From NCBI GenBank assembly GCA_015057585.1, contig SVEF01000017.1, positions 1 through 58,382 of the forward strand: 58,382 nucleotides of DNA, read 5' to 3'. The stretch is from Lachnospiraceae bacterium. GTDB lineage: Bacteria; Bacillota; Clostridia; Lachnospirales; Lachnospiraceae. Position 1 is the first letter of the stretch; each line of letters starts with the position of its first letter. Shown here piece by piece: positions 23,681 through 33,379 of the stretch. The notes under the pieces were generated by a model that saw only the letters and a program-made list of their open reading frames with translations, did not search any database and was not told the DNA's origin. The position numbers and the translations under genes were made by a program.

Positions 23681-23711
23681 TAGTATCTGAAAGAAGCCAC
23701 CCTTTTATGCA
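23681..23711 (-). promoter_or_regulatory. sigma-G-like (forespore) promoter of spoVAD
   Basis: TGCATA (23711-23706), 18-base spacer, GATACTA (23687-23681) on the minus strand. The sigma-G consensus is GMATR-N18-CATNHTA: the -35 fits and the -10 fits in six of seven positions. It lies 30 bases before the spoVAD ATG. Confidence 0.65.
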
Positions 23712-23712
23712 T

Positions 23713-23749
23713 AAAAAGAGTCATGGAACACTTTTGCCCATGACTCTTT
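23713..23749 (-). terminator. terminator after the GGDEF-EAL gene
   Basis: Arms AAAGAGTCATGG / CCATGACTCTTT at 23715-23726 and 23738-23749 (12 perfect pairs) with a T-run on the minus strand. It directly abuts the spoVAD promoter. Confidence 0.85.
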
Positions 23750-23752
23750 GTC

Positions 23753-26700
23753 TTATTCTTCTATTTCATTTTCTTCTAAAAATTCCAAATACTCTGCCAC
23801 CGGCATCGGCTTTGCATAAAAGTAACCCTGTGCGAAATTACATCCCGCTTCCGTAAGCAATCGTACCTGCTCTTCCGTTTCTACACCTTCTGCAATGACT
23901 TTGAATCCCAATTGCTTAATCATATTAATCAGAAGATGCAAAAATTCCGACGTGAAATTACCTTGTTCCGTCTCCACATCAAGCAAGAATTGACGGTCTA
24001 ATTTTACGCTGTCCGCCTTCACACGGGACAAAACATTTAATGAAGAATAACCGGCTCCGAAGTCATCGATGGAAATCGATAATCCGCGCTTTTTCAACTG
24101 GTCAATACTCTTGGTCAAAGGCGCCAAATCATACATGAATACGGATTCCGTAATCTCGATTTCCAATGATTTTGTCGGCACTTCATATTTTGACAGCATA
24201 TCATCCAATTGGCGGATATAGCCCGGATTTTCCTGATGCTTTCTGGAAAAGTTCACGGAAACCGGAACAATCTTTTTTCCTTTCCTTAACTGACCGCTTT
24301 GCATTTCAAGCACCTGGCGGAGCATCTCAAAATCCAACTGGGTAATAAAACCGTTCTTCTCAAATATCGGAACAAAATCTCCCGGAGAAACAACACTTCC
24401 ATCCGCCTTAATCCAGCGAACCAGTGCTTCTGCCCCCATCACGCGGTTGGTTTGCATATTCACCTTCGGCTGGACATAAAGAACAAACTCGCCCGCCTTC
24501 AGTGCATCGGACATATTTGTCACAATTTCCATCTGCCGTTGCAGTTCCTCTCCCAATTCCTTTGTGTAAACCAAAATCGGTGATTTTGTTTCCTGCTTGG
24601 CAATTTTACGTGCCACATTGGCATTATCCACATTTCCTGCAAAGTTTTCCAGATTCCGGTCAATTTCCGCCAGCCCGCCTACAAATCCTAACTTACACTG
24701 CTCATACCGACTGTTGACACTCTCACAGAAAGCTTCATGAAAAGCAATCGTCTTTTTCCGAACCCCTTCCATATCCGAAAGTTCAAACAAAGAAATAAAA
24801 CGGTCTGCGGTCACTCTGGCATGGAAAATTCCGGTCCCCTCCGAAATCAGCTGCGCGTATTCTTTTAAAATCTCATCTCCTGTTGCATAACCGTAAACAT
24901 CATTCAGATACTGGAAATTAACAAAATCAATATACACCAGAGCAAAGCGTCTGCCCGGATTTTTCGCCACGTACTCTTCACAATACTGTAAAAAGTATGA
25001 ATAATTTGGTATTCCGGTTACTTTGTCATACCGTGTCTTTCGTTCCGCCTCTTCCTGCAGGTGACGTTTTTCCAAGTGCTTTCTGACCTGTCGCATAACC
25101 ACTTCACCTAAATGCGTTAATGTCGCCTTTTCTTCTTCCCAGTCACGGTCATTTTTCCGGTCAACACAGATACAGAAGCCTTCTTTCGTTCCATCATCCA
25201 CATAAAATGCCAGTATGGACTTCCCTCTGTTTTCCTCCTCTGTCATATCCGCTTCCCGGATGACAGCTACACGGTTTCTCTCTGCGTTTTTGAGTAATCT
25301 CTCCCAACCCGGGGTCTTATCAAAATCCAGTTTTTCTTCGTAGAACTGTTTGACATCATCGCCACCCCAGTGAAAACGGAGCGAATACTCTTTAGAAGTA
25401 TCTTTTCTGACATACAACACATCCTGGAATCGGAAAAATCTTGTAACTGTGTCACACAACATACTCAATGCACTTTTGATATCTGCAGAACTGTCAAATA
25501 ACTCATGTGCAAACACAACCAGATCTCCGGTTGTCGATATCACATTCTCCGGAGTATCCGTAAACCCTTTCTGCTTGGTCTTTTTCTGCTGCAAACGCAT
25601 ATGGGTTTCATTATAAAATATAGCCGTACCTTTGGCATGCTCCTTTAAAAAATACAGTGCGGTATCCGCCTGTTTCGTCAGTTTTTCCAATGAAAACCGA
25701 TCGCTGAGCCTCCGTTTTGTCATACCAAACGTTGCAGAAATCTTCTTCCCATCTGCTCCGGCCGAATAAATTCGTTCAAATCTCTGGTTAACCTTCTCTG
25801 TTTTACGGAATAAATCCTGCTCTGTCAACCCTTCGGCATAAACCATAAATTCATCGCCACCGATTCGTCCGATGATGGCACCTTCAAAAATCTCCTGCAA
25901 AGCATCTGCAAACGTACATAAAACAGCATCTCCAAACAGATGTCCCATGACATCGTTAATATGCTTGAAGTTATCCACATCTGTCACTATCAAAAAACCA
26001 TCGTTGCTGCTTGCAGATTCCAACCGGTCATTGATTACTCTCTTTACCGTTAATGTATTATATACACCGGTCAACGGGTCATTTTCTGCCTTTAATTTTA
26101 ATTCCTGTTCTCTTTTTATCTGTTCATCGATATTACTGATTTTTCCGATTACCATCGTCGGCTTGCCATTTTCATCCGTAATCGTGGTCCCTTCCAACGA
26201 AACCCAGTAATATTTCCCTTTTTCATACTGTTTCCGGATTTCACAGTATACCTTTGGTTTTCCACTTCGTAACTGCCTGCAAAGTTCAATCATCTTTCCC
26301 ATGTCATCCGGATGAAACTGCTTTCCTAAAACCGCACTCTGCAATACCCGTTTTGTATAATTTTCTACATACGGAACATTAATCTCTTCATCAATTACAA
26401 GTTCTTTCCGGTTATAGTACTGCATGGTATCTGCTTCAATATCATACTCAAAAATAGAGTCTGCCGAAAGACCCGCAACAATTTCCAAACGCTTTTTTTC
26501 TTTCTTTATCTGTTGCTCTGCTGCCTTTTGCTCTGTGATATCAAACAACACAAATTGCAATAACACTTCATCGCCATCTTTGGAAATGATGGAACTGCGA
26601 ATCTCTACCCAGTGTTTTTTTCCGTCCCGTCCCGGAATGGAATACTCCCTGCGCACACCTTTTCCGTAATTTACAGCGGCATGGGCAAACTCATATCCCG

Positions 26701-26947
26701 GGATTTCTTCCCTTCCTTCAATACTTGCATTCTCATACTTTCTAAAATACGCACGGAATTCCTCTTCTGTTCTGGTCGTCACATTTTCAAAGCCGGAAGA
26801 AACATATTCTACCTGCGGACATCTGTTTTTAAACCGGATACGCACAATACATCCCGGAAAATGCTCGAATAGGGAATCCAACACACGGTCCGTCTCCTCA
26901 TAGTGATTCGTATCCAAAAAGTCTGAAGTTTTCTGTTCTGTCTCCAC
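23753..26947 (-). CDS. PAS-PAS-GGDEF-GAF-GGDEF-EAL cyclic-di-GMP protein
   Basis: 1064 residues, no membrane segment. Two PAS-type sensors occupy about residues 20-275. A first GGDEF domain has the intact motif RIGGDEF near residue 362. A GAF-like domain (about 470-640) follows, then a degenerate GGDEF (VTADRFISLFE near 715) and an EAL domain from about 815. The EAL keeps EALVRW, SVNFSRKH, EIEITES, DDFGAGYSSL and AEGVETEEQ, so phosphodiesterase activity is likely. No RxxD inhibitory site is seen. It may both make and break cyclic-di-GMP, or use its first GGDEF as a GTP sensor. Host gene, monocistronic. Confidence 0.88.
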   Translation of the reverse strand: METEQKTSDFLDTNHYEETDRVLDSLFEHFPGCIVRIRFKNRCPQVEYVSSGFENVTTRTEEEFRAYFRKYENASIEGREEIPGYEFAHAAVNYGKGVRREYSIPGRDGKKHWVEIRSSIISKDGDEVLLQFVLFDITEQKAAEQQIKKEKKRLEIVAGLSADSIFEYDIEADTMQYYNRKELVIDEEINVPYVENYTKRVLQSAVLGKQFHPDDMGKMIELCRQLRSGKPKVYCEIRKQYEKGKYYWVSLEGTTITDENGKPTMVIGKISNIDEQIKREQELKLKAENDPLTGVYNTLTVKRVINDRLESASSNDGFLIVTDVDNFKHINDVMGHLFGDAVLCTFADALQEIFEGAIIGRIGGDEFMVYAEGLTEQDLFRKTEKVNQRFERIYSAGADGKKISATFGMTKRRLSDRFSLEKLTKQADTALYFLKEHAKGTAIFYNETHMRLQQKKTKQKGFTDTPENVISTTGDLVVFAHELFDSSADIKSALSMLCDTVTRFFRFQDVLYVRKDTSKEYSLRFHWGGDDVKQFYEEKLDFDKTPGWERLLKNAERNRVAVIREADMTEEENRGKSILAFYVDDGTKEGFCICVDRKNDRDWEEEKATLTHLGEVVMRQVRKHLEKRHLQEEAERKTRYDKVTGIPNYSYFLQYCEEYVAKNPGRRFALVYIDFVNFQYLNDVYGYATGDEILKEYAQLISEGTGIFHARVTADRFISLFELSDMEGVRKKTIAFHEAFCESVNSRYEQCKLGFVGGLAEIDRNLENFAGNVDNANVARKIAKQETKSPILVYTKELGEELQRQMEIVTNMSDALKAGEFVLYVQPKVNMQTNRVMGAEALVRWIKADGSVVSPGDFVPIFEKNGFITQLDFEMLRQVLEMQSGQLRKGKKIVPVSVNFSRKHQENPGYIRQLDDMLSKYEVPTKSLEIEITESVFMYDLAPLTKSIDQLKKRGLSISIDDFGAGYSSLNVLSRVKADSVKLDRQFLLDVETEQGNFTSEFLHLLINMIKQLGFKVIAEGVETEEQVRLLTEAGCNFAQGYFYAKPMPVAEYLEFLEENEIEE

Positions 26948-27015
26948 GTGTGTCTCCTCCTACTTCTCTTTTGGTCATGCGTACTCTCTGCAGAAATCCC
27001 TCTTATCACCAAGTC

Positions 27016-27921
27016 TTAAATTCCGGCACGGATTTCTTTTAATAACTCCGGTCGGAATACTCCTTCCCGCAACATCCGGATTTCCTGTTTATATGGTGGT
27101 AATGATTTGATTTGTTCTTCCTCGGATGCGGTTACATACGGAGATTCTAAAATCTTAGGAACCTCTGTAAAATCCTTATGATGCACAATATAATTCAAGG
27201 CATCAAATCCGATTTCACCAAATCCGATGTTTTCATGGCGGTCTTTTGCAGCACCTGCCACATTCTTACTGTCATTAATATGAAACACCGCAATCTGGTC
27301 TTTTCCGAGCAGGCGGTCAAACTTTTCTATCACACCGTCAAAATCATGGATGATGTCATAACCCGCATCATGTGTATGACAAGTGTCAAAACATACCCTC
27401 AGTTTTTCATTGTGGACTACACCGTCGTAAATCGCTGCGAGTTCTTCAAATGTTTTTCCCATTTCACTGCCTTTTCCCGCCATGGTCTCAAGCGCCACGG
27501 TAATCGGCATCTCTGCGGTCAGTACCTGATTCAGTCCCTCTACAATCTTTGCGATGCCCGCGGACTCTCCTGCTCCCACATGCGAACCCGGATGCAGTAC
27601 GATTGTCTTTGCCTGCATGGCAACGGAACGTTCGATTTCTTTTGCCAAAAACTCAACCGCGAGCTCAAACGTTTCCGCTTTCTCCGTGTTTCCTAAGTTG
27701 ATAATATACGGAGCATGCACAATGAATTCCGTGATTTTATGTTCCCGTGCCAATGCAAGCCCCGCTTCGATGTTTAATTCTGCAATTTCTTTTCTTCTGG
27801 TATTCTGCGGTGCTCCTGTGTAAATCATAAATGTATTTGCGTTATAAGAAAGAGCCTCTTTTACAGAGCCTAAAAACATTTCTTTTCCGCTCATTCCGAC
27901 ATGGGAACCTATTTTTAACAT
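27016..27921 (-). CDS. nfo: endonuclease IV (AP endonuclease)
   Basis: 301 residues, standard length. It cleaves DNA 5' to abasic sites with three zinc ions. Metal ligands are visible in order: [66 protein letters not shown]. It starts at ATG 27921, 12 bases after nfeD, so the two are cotranscribed. Confidence 0.93.
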   Translation of the reverse strand: MLKIGSHVGMSGKEMFLGSVKEALSYNANTFMIYTGAPQNTRRKEIAELNIEAGLALAREHKITEFIVHAPYIINLGNTEKAETFELAVEFLAKEIERSVAMQAKTIVLHPGSHVGAGESAGIAKIVEGLNQVLTAEMPITVALETMAGKGSEMGKTFEELAAIYDGVVHNEKLRVCFDTCHTHDAGYDIIHDFDGVIEKFDRLLGKDQIAVFHINDSKNVAGAAKDRHENIGFGEIGFDALNYIVHHKDFTEVPKILESPYVTASEEEQIKSLPPYKQEIRMLREGVFRPELLKEIRAGI

Positions 27922-27933
27922 GCTGTTTTCTCC

Positions 27934-28365
27934 TTATTCTACAGGCTTTACCATCAGTTTGACGCCTTCCACAGCCACAACAACTGCCGCATCGTCTTTT
28001 TCTAAAATCACATTATCTTCTGCCGAACGGGCCGTCCACTCTTTTCCGTCTGTCATTGCCGCACCGGTCTGATTAAAATTATCCACACGTTCTGTAATTC
28101 TTACTACCGTGCCGATAACACTCTGATAATTTGTCTTTGTTTTTTTCTTGTTAAAATGCTTCATCGCAAACGGTCTGGTAAAAATCAAAAGTAACAGGGA
28201 CACAATCAAAAAAGCCACAATCTGCCAGCCCGACGGCACACCGGCCATTGCAAGAAACATTGCAACCAGCGCCCCTCCTGCAAACCAGATGGAAACCAGT
28301 CCTACCGTTGCGCACTCCGCGATAATTAAAAGAATAAAAATAGCCAACCATACATACTGTAACAT
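27934..28365 (-). CDS. NfeD-family membrane protein
   Basis: 143 residues. Two N-terminal hydrophobic regions (VWLAIFILLIIAECATVGLV and WQIVAFLIVSLLLLIF) span the membrane. The C-terminal 70 residues form the NfeD OB-fold domain (VIGTVVRITERV, then EWTARSAEDNVILEKDDAAV). Short NfeD proteins usually partner a stomatin/flotillin, which is not present here; context with nfo gives no clear function. Confidence 0.8.
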   Translation of the reverse strand: MLQYVWLAIFILLIIAECATVGLVSIWFAGGALVAMFLAMAGVPSGWQIVAFLIVSLLLLIFTRPFAMKHFNKKKTKTNYQSVIGTVVRITERVDNFNQTGAAMTDGKEWTARSAEDNVILEKDDAAVVVAVEGVKLMVKPVE

Positions 28366-28481
28366 TTTAATCTCTCCTTTCAGGTTTTATTCTCCCACTC
28401 TCAGTTTACCTCTTTCGCAGGAACTATTCAATAGAAATTTTGAACATTTTGTCGTTTTGTTTCCTAAATTTGTATATTGTC

Positions 28482-28510
28482 TTGAGCGAATCCCAATTAT
28501 CTGATAAAAT
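28482..28510 (+). promoter_or_regulatory. promoter of the methyltransferase gene
   Basis: TTGAGC (28482-28487), 17-base spacer, TAAAAT (28505-28510), with the ribosome site AAAGGA downstream. Confidence 0.6.
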
Positions 28511-28553
28511 GAATACGTATATCAACACGGCATCTTAAGAAAGGATTCACATC

Positions 28554-29717
28554 ATGGAACAAAAACAGAAAAATGAACTGAATTCAATTCTCTCCTCCGG
28601 TCTCATAGACGCTGTTATCAGCAATCCGGTTAACTCGGAGGAATTACAAAAAATTAAAATACGTCCTCTGATACACAAGGGGCAAACCATATATCAGATT
28701 GAAGAATTTACAAAAACGCAGGCATTCCATAAAAACGTTTCTTTTGAGGAATTGTTGTCATTATTCCCTGCCTATTTTGAAAACCGTTTCCGCCAGGGAC
28801 AGCTGACCTGCGAATCCGAGACCGTTCAGATTCTCGTCAGCAAAAAGGGCGCTGTTTCCATCCTGCGAAAAAAGAAAAAGGCAGAAAATTTCAAACAAAT
28901 ACCGCTCTCGCACAACCGGGCAAAAAACTACATTTTAAATGAAGGCACTCCGGTTCCTTTCCTTGTGGAGCTGGGTGTAATGACAAAGGACGGTGCCGTC
29001 ACAAAGGCAAAGTACGACAAGTTCCGGCAGATTAACCGTTTCCTGGAATTTATTCAGGACATTCTTCCCGCCCTGCCAAAGAACCGCCCGATTACCATCC
29101 TGGATTTCGGCTGCGGCAAATCCTATCTGACCTTTGCCATTTATCATTTCTTAAAAGTTCTGCACGGACGCGATGTCAAAATCATTGGTCTTGATTTGAA
29201 GAAAGATGTTATTGCAAACTGTAACCGTCTGGCAGAAAAATTAGGATATGATGACCTCACCTTCCTGCATGGTGACATTGCCGACTATGAGGGCGTCAAT
29301 GCCATTGACATGGTAGTAACGCTCCATGCCTGTGATACTGCAACCGACTTTGCCCTCGCCAAGGCCATCGGTTGGGATGCTTCCGTTATTTTAAGTGTCC
29401 CTTGCTGTCAGCACGAGTTCAACAAACAAATCAAAAACGAAGCACTCACTCCTTTCTTAAAATATGGTCTCATCAAAGAACGTACCGCTGCTCTTTTCAC
29501 TGATGCACTCCGCGGCAACCTTTTGGAGGCCGCCGGCTACCAGACGCAGATTTTAGAGTTCATCGATATGGAGCATACACCAAAGAACATTCTTTTGCGT
29601 GCCGTAAGAAAGCAACGTCCATCCGAAGAAACGTTACAGAACAACCTCGAAGCACTTGCTCCGACGCTGGCACTGTTGCATGCCGAACCAACACTGTACC
29701 GGCTGTTAAAAAAGTAA
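28554..29717 (+). CDS. class I SAM-dependent methyltransferase (Methyltransf_32-like)
   Basis: 387 residues. The N-terminal 150 residues are a family-specific region. The Rossmann core begins at about residue 180: ITILDFGCGKSYLTFAIYHF is motif I, IIGLDLKKDVI motif II, and VVTLHACDTATDFALAKAI plus SVPCCQHEFN the conserved HACD and PCCQ motifs of the METTL25/RRNAD1-like Methyltransf_32 family, thought to act on RNA. The substrate is not certain. Monocistronic. Confidence 0.8.
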   Translation: MEQKQKNELNSILSSGLIDAVISNPVNSEELQKIKIRPLIHKGQTIYQIEEFTKTQAFHKNVSFEELLSLFPAYFENRFRQGQLTCESETVQILVSKKGAVSILRKKKKAENFKQIPLSHNRAKNYILNEGTPVPFLVELGVMTKDGAVTKAKYDKFRQINRFLEFIQDILPALPKNRPITILDFGCGKSYLTFAIYHFLKVLHGRDVKIIGLDLKKDVIANCNRLAEKLGYDDLTFLHGDIADYEGVNAIDMVVTLHACDTATDFALAKAIGWDASVILSVPCCQHEFNKQIKNEALTPFLKYGLIKERTAALFTDALRGNLLEAAGYQTQILEFIDMEHTPKNILLRAVRKQRPSEETLQNNLEALAPTLALLHAEPTLYRLLKK

Positions 29718-29735
29718 ATATTTTATATGTATAGT

Positions 29736-29772
29736 GAAAAATCCCGTGAGTGTTGCACTTACGGAATTTTTC
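29736..29772. terminator. bidirectional terminator
   Basis: Imperfect 15-base arms GAAAAATCCCGTGAG / CTTACGGAATTTTTC (29736-29750, 29758-29772) with T-runs on both strands, between convergent genes. Confidence 0.75.
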
Positions 29773-29796
29773 GTTACATCTTTTAGGGGGACAAAT

Positions 29797-30159
29797 TTAG
29801 TTTCTCACCTCAGCCCCAAAAGGCATCAGTGCAAGCTTGGCTAATTTAAAATGCTGTAATCCGAACGGGATACCTATAATGGTAACACAAAGCGTGAGCC
29901 CGCATGTCAAATGTTCCAATGCAAGCGGAATCCCCGTTACCAAAAGCCAGATAATATTCAAAAGGAACGATCCGGCTCCGCCACCATATTGAATATCCTT
30001 TCCAAACGGAAAAAACGACAGACCGGCAAGTTTAAAACACTGCAGTCCGACCGGAATTCCCACAACCGTAATGCACCATAACACACCCGCCAGCGTCCAG
30101 CTTAAACCTCCCAAAACGCCTCCGCACAAAAACCATAAAATATTTCCAAGAAAACTCAT
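29797..30159 (-). CDS. YccF-domain inner membrane protein
   Basis: 120 residues with two tandem YccF repeats, each a hydrophobic hairpin: WTLAGVLWCITVVGIPVGLQ with FKLAGLSFFPFGK, then LTCGLTLCVTIIGIPFGLQH with FKLAKLALMPFGAEV. Family function unknown. Good GGAGAAAAAAG ribosome site; monocistronic. Confidence 0.88.
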   Translation of the reverse strand: MSFLGNILWFLCGGVLGGLSWTLAGVLWCITVVGIPVGLQCFKLAGLSFFPFGKDIQYGGGAGSFLLNIIWLLVTGIPLALEHLTCGLTLCVTIIGIPFGLQHFKLAKLALMPFGAEVRN

Positions 30160-30315
30160 CTTTTTTCTCCTCTCTTGTAAATCGTTTTCTGCACTGTCAT
30201 TTCTGTTGCATTCTATTCGCAGTGCTCATCTTATGTACTTATCTTACATGGGATTTTTACAAATTACCATAAGAGGATACTAAGGGTTTCCTTAGAATTT
30301 GGTTAGAATGCAAAA

Positions 30316-30355
30316 GCAAGGACGCCATTTCTCCTTAGACAAATAACGCCCTTGC
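30316..30355 (-). terminator. leuS terminator (bidirectional)
   Basis: GCAAGGACGCCATTT / AAATAACGCCCTTGC arms (30316-30330, 30341-30355) with a T-run on each strand. Confidence 0.75.
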
Positions 30356-30372
30356 TTTTTATTAAGATAAAC

Positions 30373-32790
30373 TTACTTCACAACTAAATTCACAATTCTG
30401 CCCGGAACATAGATTTCCTTCACAATGGTCACACCGTCCAGCTTATCTGCAACAGCCGCCTTACCTGCAGCAATTGCCGTATCCTTGTCGGCATCCTTTG
30501 CAATCTGGATAGTCGCTCTCATCTTACCGTTCATCTGCACTGCGATTTCCACGGTATCCTCTACAAGCACCGCTTCATCATAGGTTGGCCATGCCTCGTA
30601 AGCGATGGTATTGTCATGACCGAGTACCTGCCATAATTCTTCACCCACGTGAGGACAGATACAGGAGAACATCTTCACAAAGCCTTCTGCATATTCTCTC
30701 GGACACTTGCCTGCCTTGTAAGCAGCGTTCATGAAAATCATCATCTGGCTGATTGCGGTGTTGAAACCTAACTGTTCAAAGTCATCCGTTACCTTCTTTA
30801 CGGTCTGGTGATATACCTTGGTCAGTGTGTCGTCATTTTCTGCCGTAATGTTTTCTTCATTGGTAAGGAAGGTCCATACACGGTTGATGAACTTTCTTGC
30901 ACCCTCTACGCCGTTTGCATTCCAAGGCTTGGAAACCTCTAAAGGTCCCATGAACATTTCATACAGTCTTAAAGTATCTGCGCCGTAATCACGGACAACA
31001 TCACTTGGATTAACAACAAATTCAGGGAATCTCTTACCCATCTTGATGCCGTTGGAACCAAGAATCATACCCTGGTGCACCAGTTTCTTGAATGGCTCCT
31101 TAACCGGGGATAAGCCCTTGTCATAGAGGTATCTGTTCCAGATTCTCGAATAAATCAGATGACCAACCGCATGCTCCGGTCCACCAATGTATAAGTCAAC
31201 CGGCATCCAGTGCTTTAAAAGTTCCTGGTTGGCAAACTCATCCTGATTGTTCGGGTCAATATATCTTAAGTAATACCAGCTGGAGCCGGCACTGCCCGGC
31301 ATGGTCGAGGTCTCGCGAAGACCCTTAATGCCGTTTGCATCATAGTGCTTCCACTCTTCCGCATTTTCCAGAGGCGCCTTGCCGTTCTTTCCCTTGTAGT
31401 CGGAAAGTTCCGGTAAAATAAGCGGTAATTCTTCATCTGCAAGCACGTGGATGCTACCATCCTCACCATGAACTACCGGAACCGGCTCGCCCCAGTAACG
31501 CTGTCTTGCAAAAATCCATTCACGGAAGTGATAATTTACGGTTCTTCTTGCCACACCCTGCTTCTCAAGCTTAGACGTAATGGCTTCCTTTGCTTCTTCT
31601 ACGGTAAGACCTGTGAACTCTTCGGAATTTAACAGCTTGCAGCCCTTGCCAAGGTAATCCTTCTTTTCAAATGCATGCTCGCTCACATCCGCACCATCAA
31701 TCACCTGGATCATCGGAATGTTATGTGCAATCGCATACTCAAAGTCTCTCTGGTCATGGGACGGAACCGCCATAACGGCACCGGTACCATAGCTTGCAAG
31801 AACGAAGTCACCGATGAATAACGGAACTTCCTTGCCGTTTACCGGATTCACCGCATAAATGCCCTTTAAGATACAGCCGGTCTTGGTCTTGTTGAGTTCC
31901 GTACGGTCCATATCGTTCTTCTTTAAGGTTTCATCGATATAGGCCTGTACTTCTTCCGGATTCTGGATTCTCGGCATCAAATCCTTTACAATCTGTCCGT
32001 CCGGAGCCAGTACCATAAAGGTGATACCGTAAATGGTTTCAATACAGGTGGTATAGATGGAGAACTTTCCACCGCCTACAATATCAAAATCCACTTCTAC
32101 GCCTTCGGACTTACCAATCCAGTTTCTCTGGATGTCCTTGGTGGATTCCGGCCAATCGATTTCTTCTAAGCCCTCTAACAGTTTTTCAGCAAACGCAGGC
32201 TGATTGATAACCCACTGCTTCATGTTCTTACGGATAACCGGATAGCCGCCGCGCTCCGACTTGCCATCAATAACTTCGTCGTTGGAAAGTACGGTACCGA
32301 GTTCTTCACACCAGTTTACCGGCATATCCACATACTTTGCATAGCCGTCTAAATAAAGCTGCTTAAAAATCCACTGGGTCCACTTGTAAAACTCAGGGTC
32401 ACTCGTTGCAATTACCTTTGACCAGTCATAGTCAAAGCCAAGCTCCTTTAACTGACCCGAGAAGGTCTTAATATTTTCCTGGGTGAAACCGTTTGGATGA
32501 TTTCCGGTACTTACCGCATACTGCTCTGCCGGAAGACCAAAGGAGTCGTAGCCCATCGGATGCAATACGTTGTAGCCCTGCATTCTCTTCATTCTGGACA
32601 TGATGTCCGTCGCTGTGTAGCCTTCCGGATGTCCTGCATGTAAGCCGACCCCGGACGGATACGGGAACATGTCAAGTGCATAGTATTTTGGCTTAGAAAA
32701 ATCCCACACATCGGTCTTGAAAGTTTCGTTCTCTTCCCAATACTTCTGCCACTTCTTTTCAATTTCATTTGGATTGTAGTAGTTTGCCAT
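30373..32790 (-). CDS. leuS: leucyl-tRNA synthetase
   Basis: 805 residues, class Ia synthetase. The HIGH motif is YPSGVGLHAGHPEG near residue 45; the CP1 editing domain occupies about 225-410 (GTGAVMAVPSHDQRDFEYA). The KMSKS loop reads IKMGKRFPEF near residue 580, a variant of KMSKS. The anticodon-binding domain ends with the LeuRS-specific C-terminus. Leu-tRNA charging is essential. Expression is controlled by a T-box leader directly upstream. Confidence 0.97.
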   Translation of the reverse strand: MANYYNPNEIEKKWQKYWEENETFKTDVWDFSKPKYYALDMFPYPSGVGLHAGHPEGYTATDIMSRMKRMQGYNVLHPMGYDSFGLPAEQYAVSTGNHPNGFTQENIKTFSGQLKELGFDYDWSKVIATSDPEFYKWTQWIFKQLYLDGYAKYVDMPVNWCEELGTVLSNDEVIDGKSERGGYPVIRKNMKQWVINQPAFAEKLLEGLEEIDWPESTKDIQRNWIGKSEGVEVDFDIVGGGKFSIYTTCIETIYGITFMVLAPDGQIVKDLMPRIQNPEEVQAYIDETLKKNDMDRTELNKTKTGCILKGIYAVNPVNGKEVPLFIGDFVLASYGTGAVMAVPSHDQRDFEYAIAHNIPMIQVIDGADVSEHAFEKKDYLGKGCKLLNSEEFTGLTVEEAKEAITSKLEKQGVARRTVNYHFREWIFARQRYWGEPVPVVHGEDGSIHVLADEELPLILPELSDYKGKNGKAPLENAEEWKHYDANGIKGLRETSTMPGSAGSSWYYLRYIDPNNQDEFANQELLKHWMPVDLYIGGPEHAVGHLIYSRIWNRYLYDKGLSPVKEPFKKLVHQGMILGSNGIKMGKRFPEFVVNPSDVVRDYGADTLRLYEMFMGPLEVSKPWNANGVEGARKFINRVWTFLTNEENITAENDDTLTKVYHQTVKKVTDDFEQLGFNTAISQMMIFMNAAYKAGKCPREYAEGFVKMFSCICPHVGEELWQVLGHDNTIAYEAWPTYDEAVLVEDTVEIAVQMNGKMRATIQIAKDADKDTAIAAGKAAVADKLDGVTIVKEIYVPGRIVNLVVK

Positions 32791-32837
32791 TGTGAATCCT
32801 CTCTTTCTTTTTTAATGGAATTGTACGAAAGTACATT

Positions 32838-33150
32838 ACTGCAAAATACGAAAGCCGCCTCAGGCTGACTCTCATCAACCAGAGACGGCTATATTTACCG
32901 CGGTACCACTCTGTTTCCCGGTCTCCCGGGCACCTCAAAATTTTCTGTAACGGGAAACCCCGCCGGAACCTACGCAAGAGAAGTAACCGTCTTTGGCATC
33001 TTTTGATGCCGGCTTCTGTTTTTCTCTCTTCTGCCCCGGAGCCATCGGACGAGTTCGGAATGTTCCCCTGTCTGCTCACACCACCCGCAGACTCTCTGAA
33101 AAGCTTCCCATTCTTACTGCTTCCAATCATTGCCTTAGTTTATAAAACTA
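32838..33150 (-). promoter_or_regulatory. T-box leader of leuS
   Basis: The T-box sequence AGAGTGGTACCGCGG is at 32912-32898. It is followed by a terminator whose arms AGCCGTCTC (32890-32882) and GAGGCGGCT (32861-32853) enclose a 20-base loop, with a T-rich tail. Stem I features lie upstream: AGAGAG-type box near 33082 and a candidate leucine specifier CTC at 33053-33051. Uncharged tRNA-Leu pairing would favour the antiterminator and leuS expression. Confidence 0.88.
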
Positions 33151-33156
33151 AAGATT

Positions 33157-33185
33157 ATTTTATCTCCTGCCATAGTCTTTGTCAA
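33157..33185 (-). promoter_or_regulatory. leuS promoter
   Basis: TTGACA (33185-33180), 17-base spacer, TAAAAT (33162-33157), placing the start of transcription just before the T-box stem I. Confidence 0.8.
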
Positions 33186-33226
33186 GACGAGAGTAAAAGA
33201 AGTTTCTTGATTTTTGTGAAGTTTTA

Positions 33227-33255
33227 TTTACACAATGTATGTTTTGTGGTATAAA
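33227..33255 (+). promoter_or_regulatory. promoter of the PD-(D/E)XK-like gene
   Basis: TTTACA (33227-33232), 17-base spacer, TATAAA (33250-33255), about 100 bases before the coding start. Confidence 0.65.
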
Positions 33256-33379
33256 AAAGATACGATTTATATCATTTTTTAATCTCATTTCTACTTAAGA
33301 CAATCTCTCAACAAACACTTCCCCATCAAACAATGTAATACAGACACAAAAGGAGGTAGGCATTACGATTTACGAACGC

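Noticed and set aside
32765-33130. 121-codon leftward ORF overlapping the leuS leader
   Set aside because: It covers the T-box specifier stem, antiterminator and terminator; the RNA element explains the sequence and the ORF overlaps the leuS start without a sensible product.
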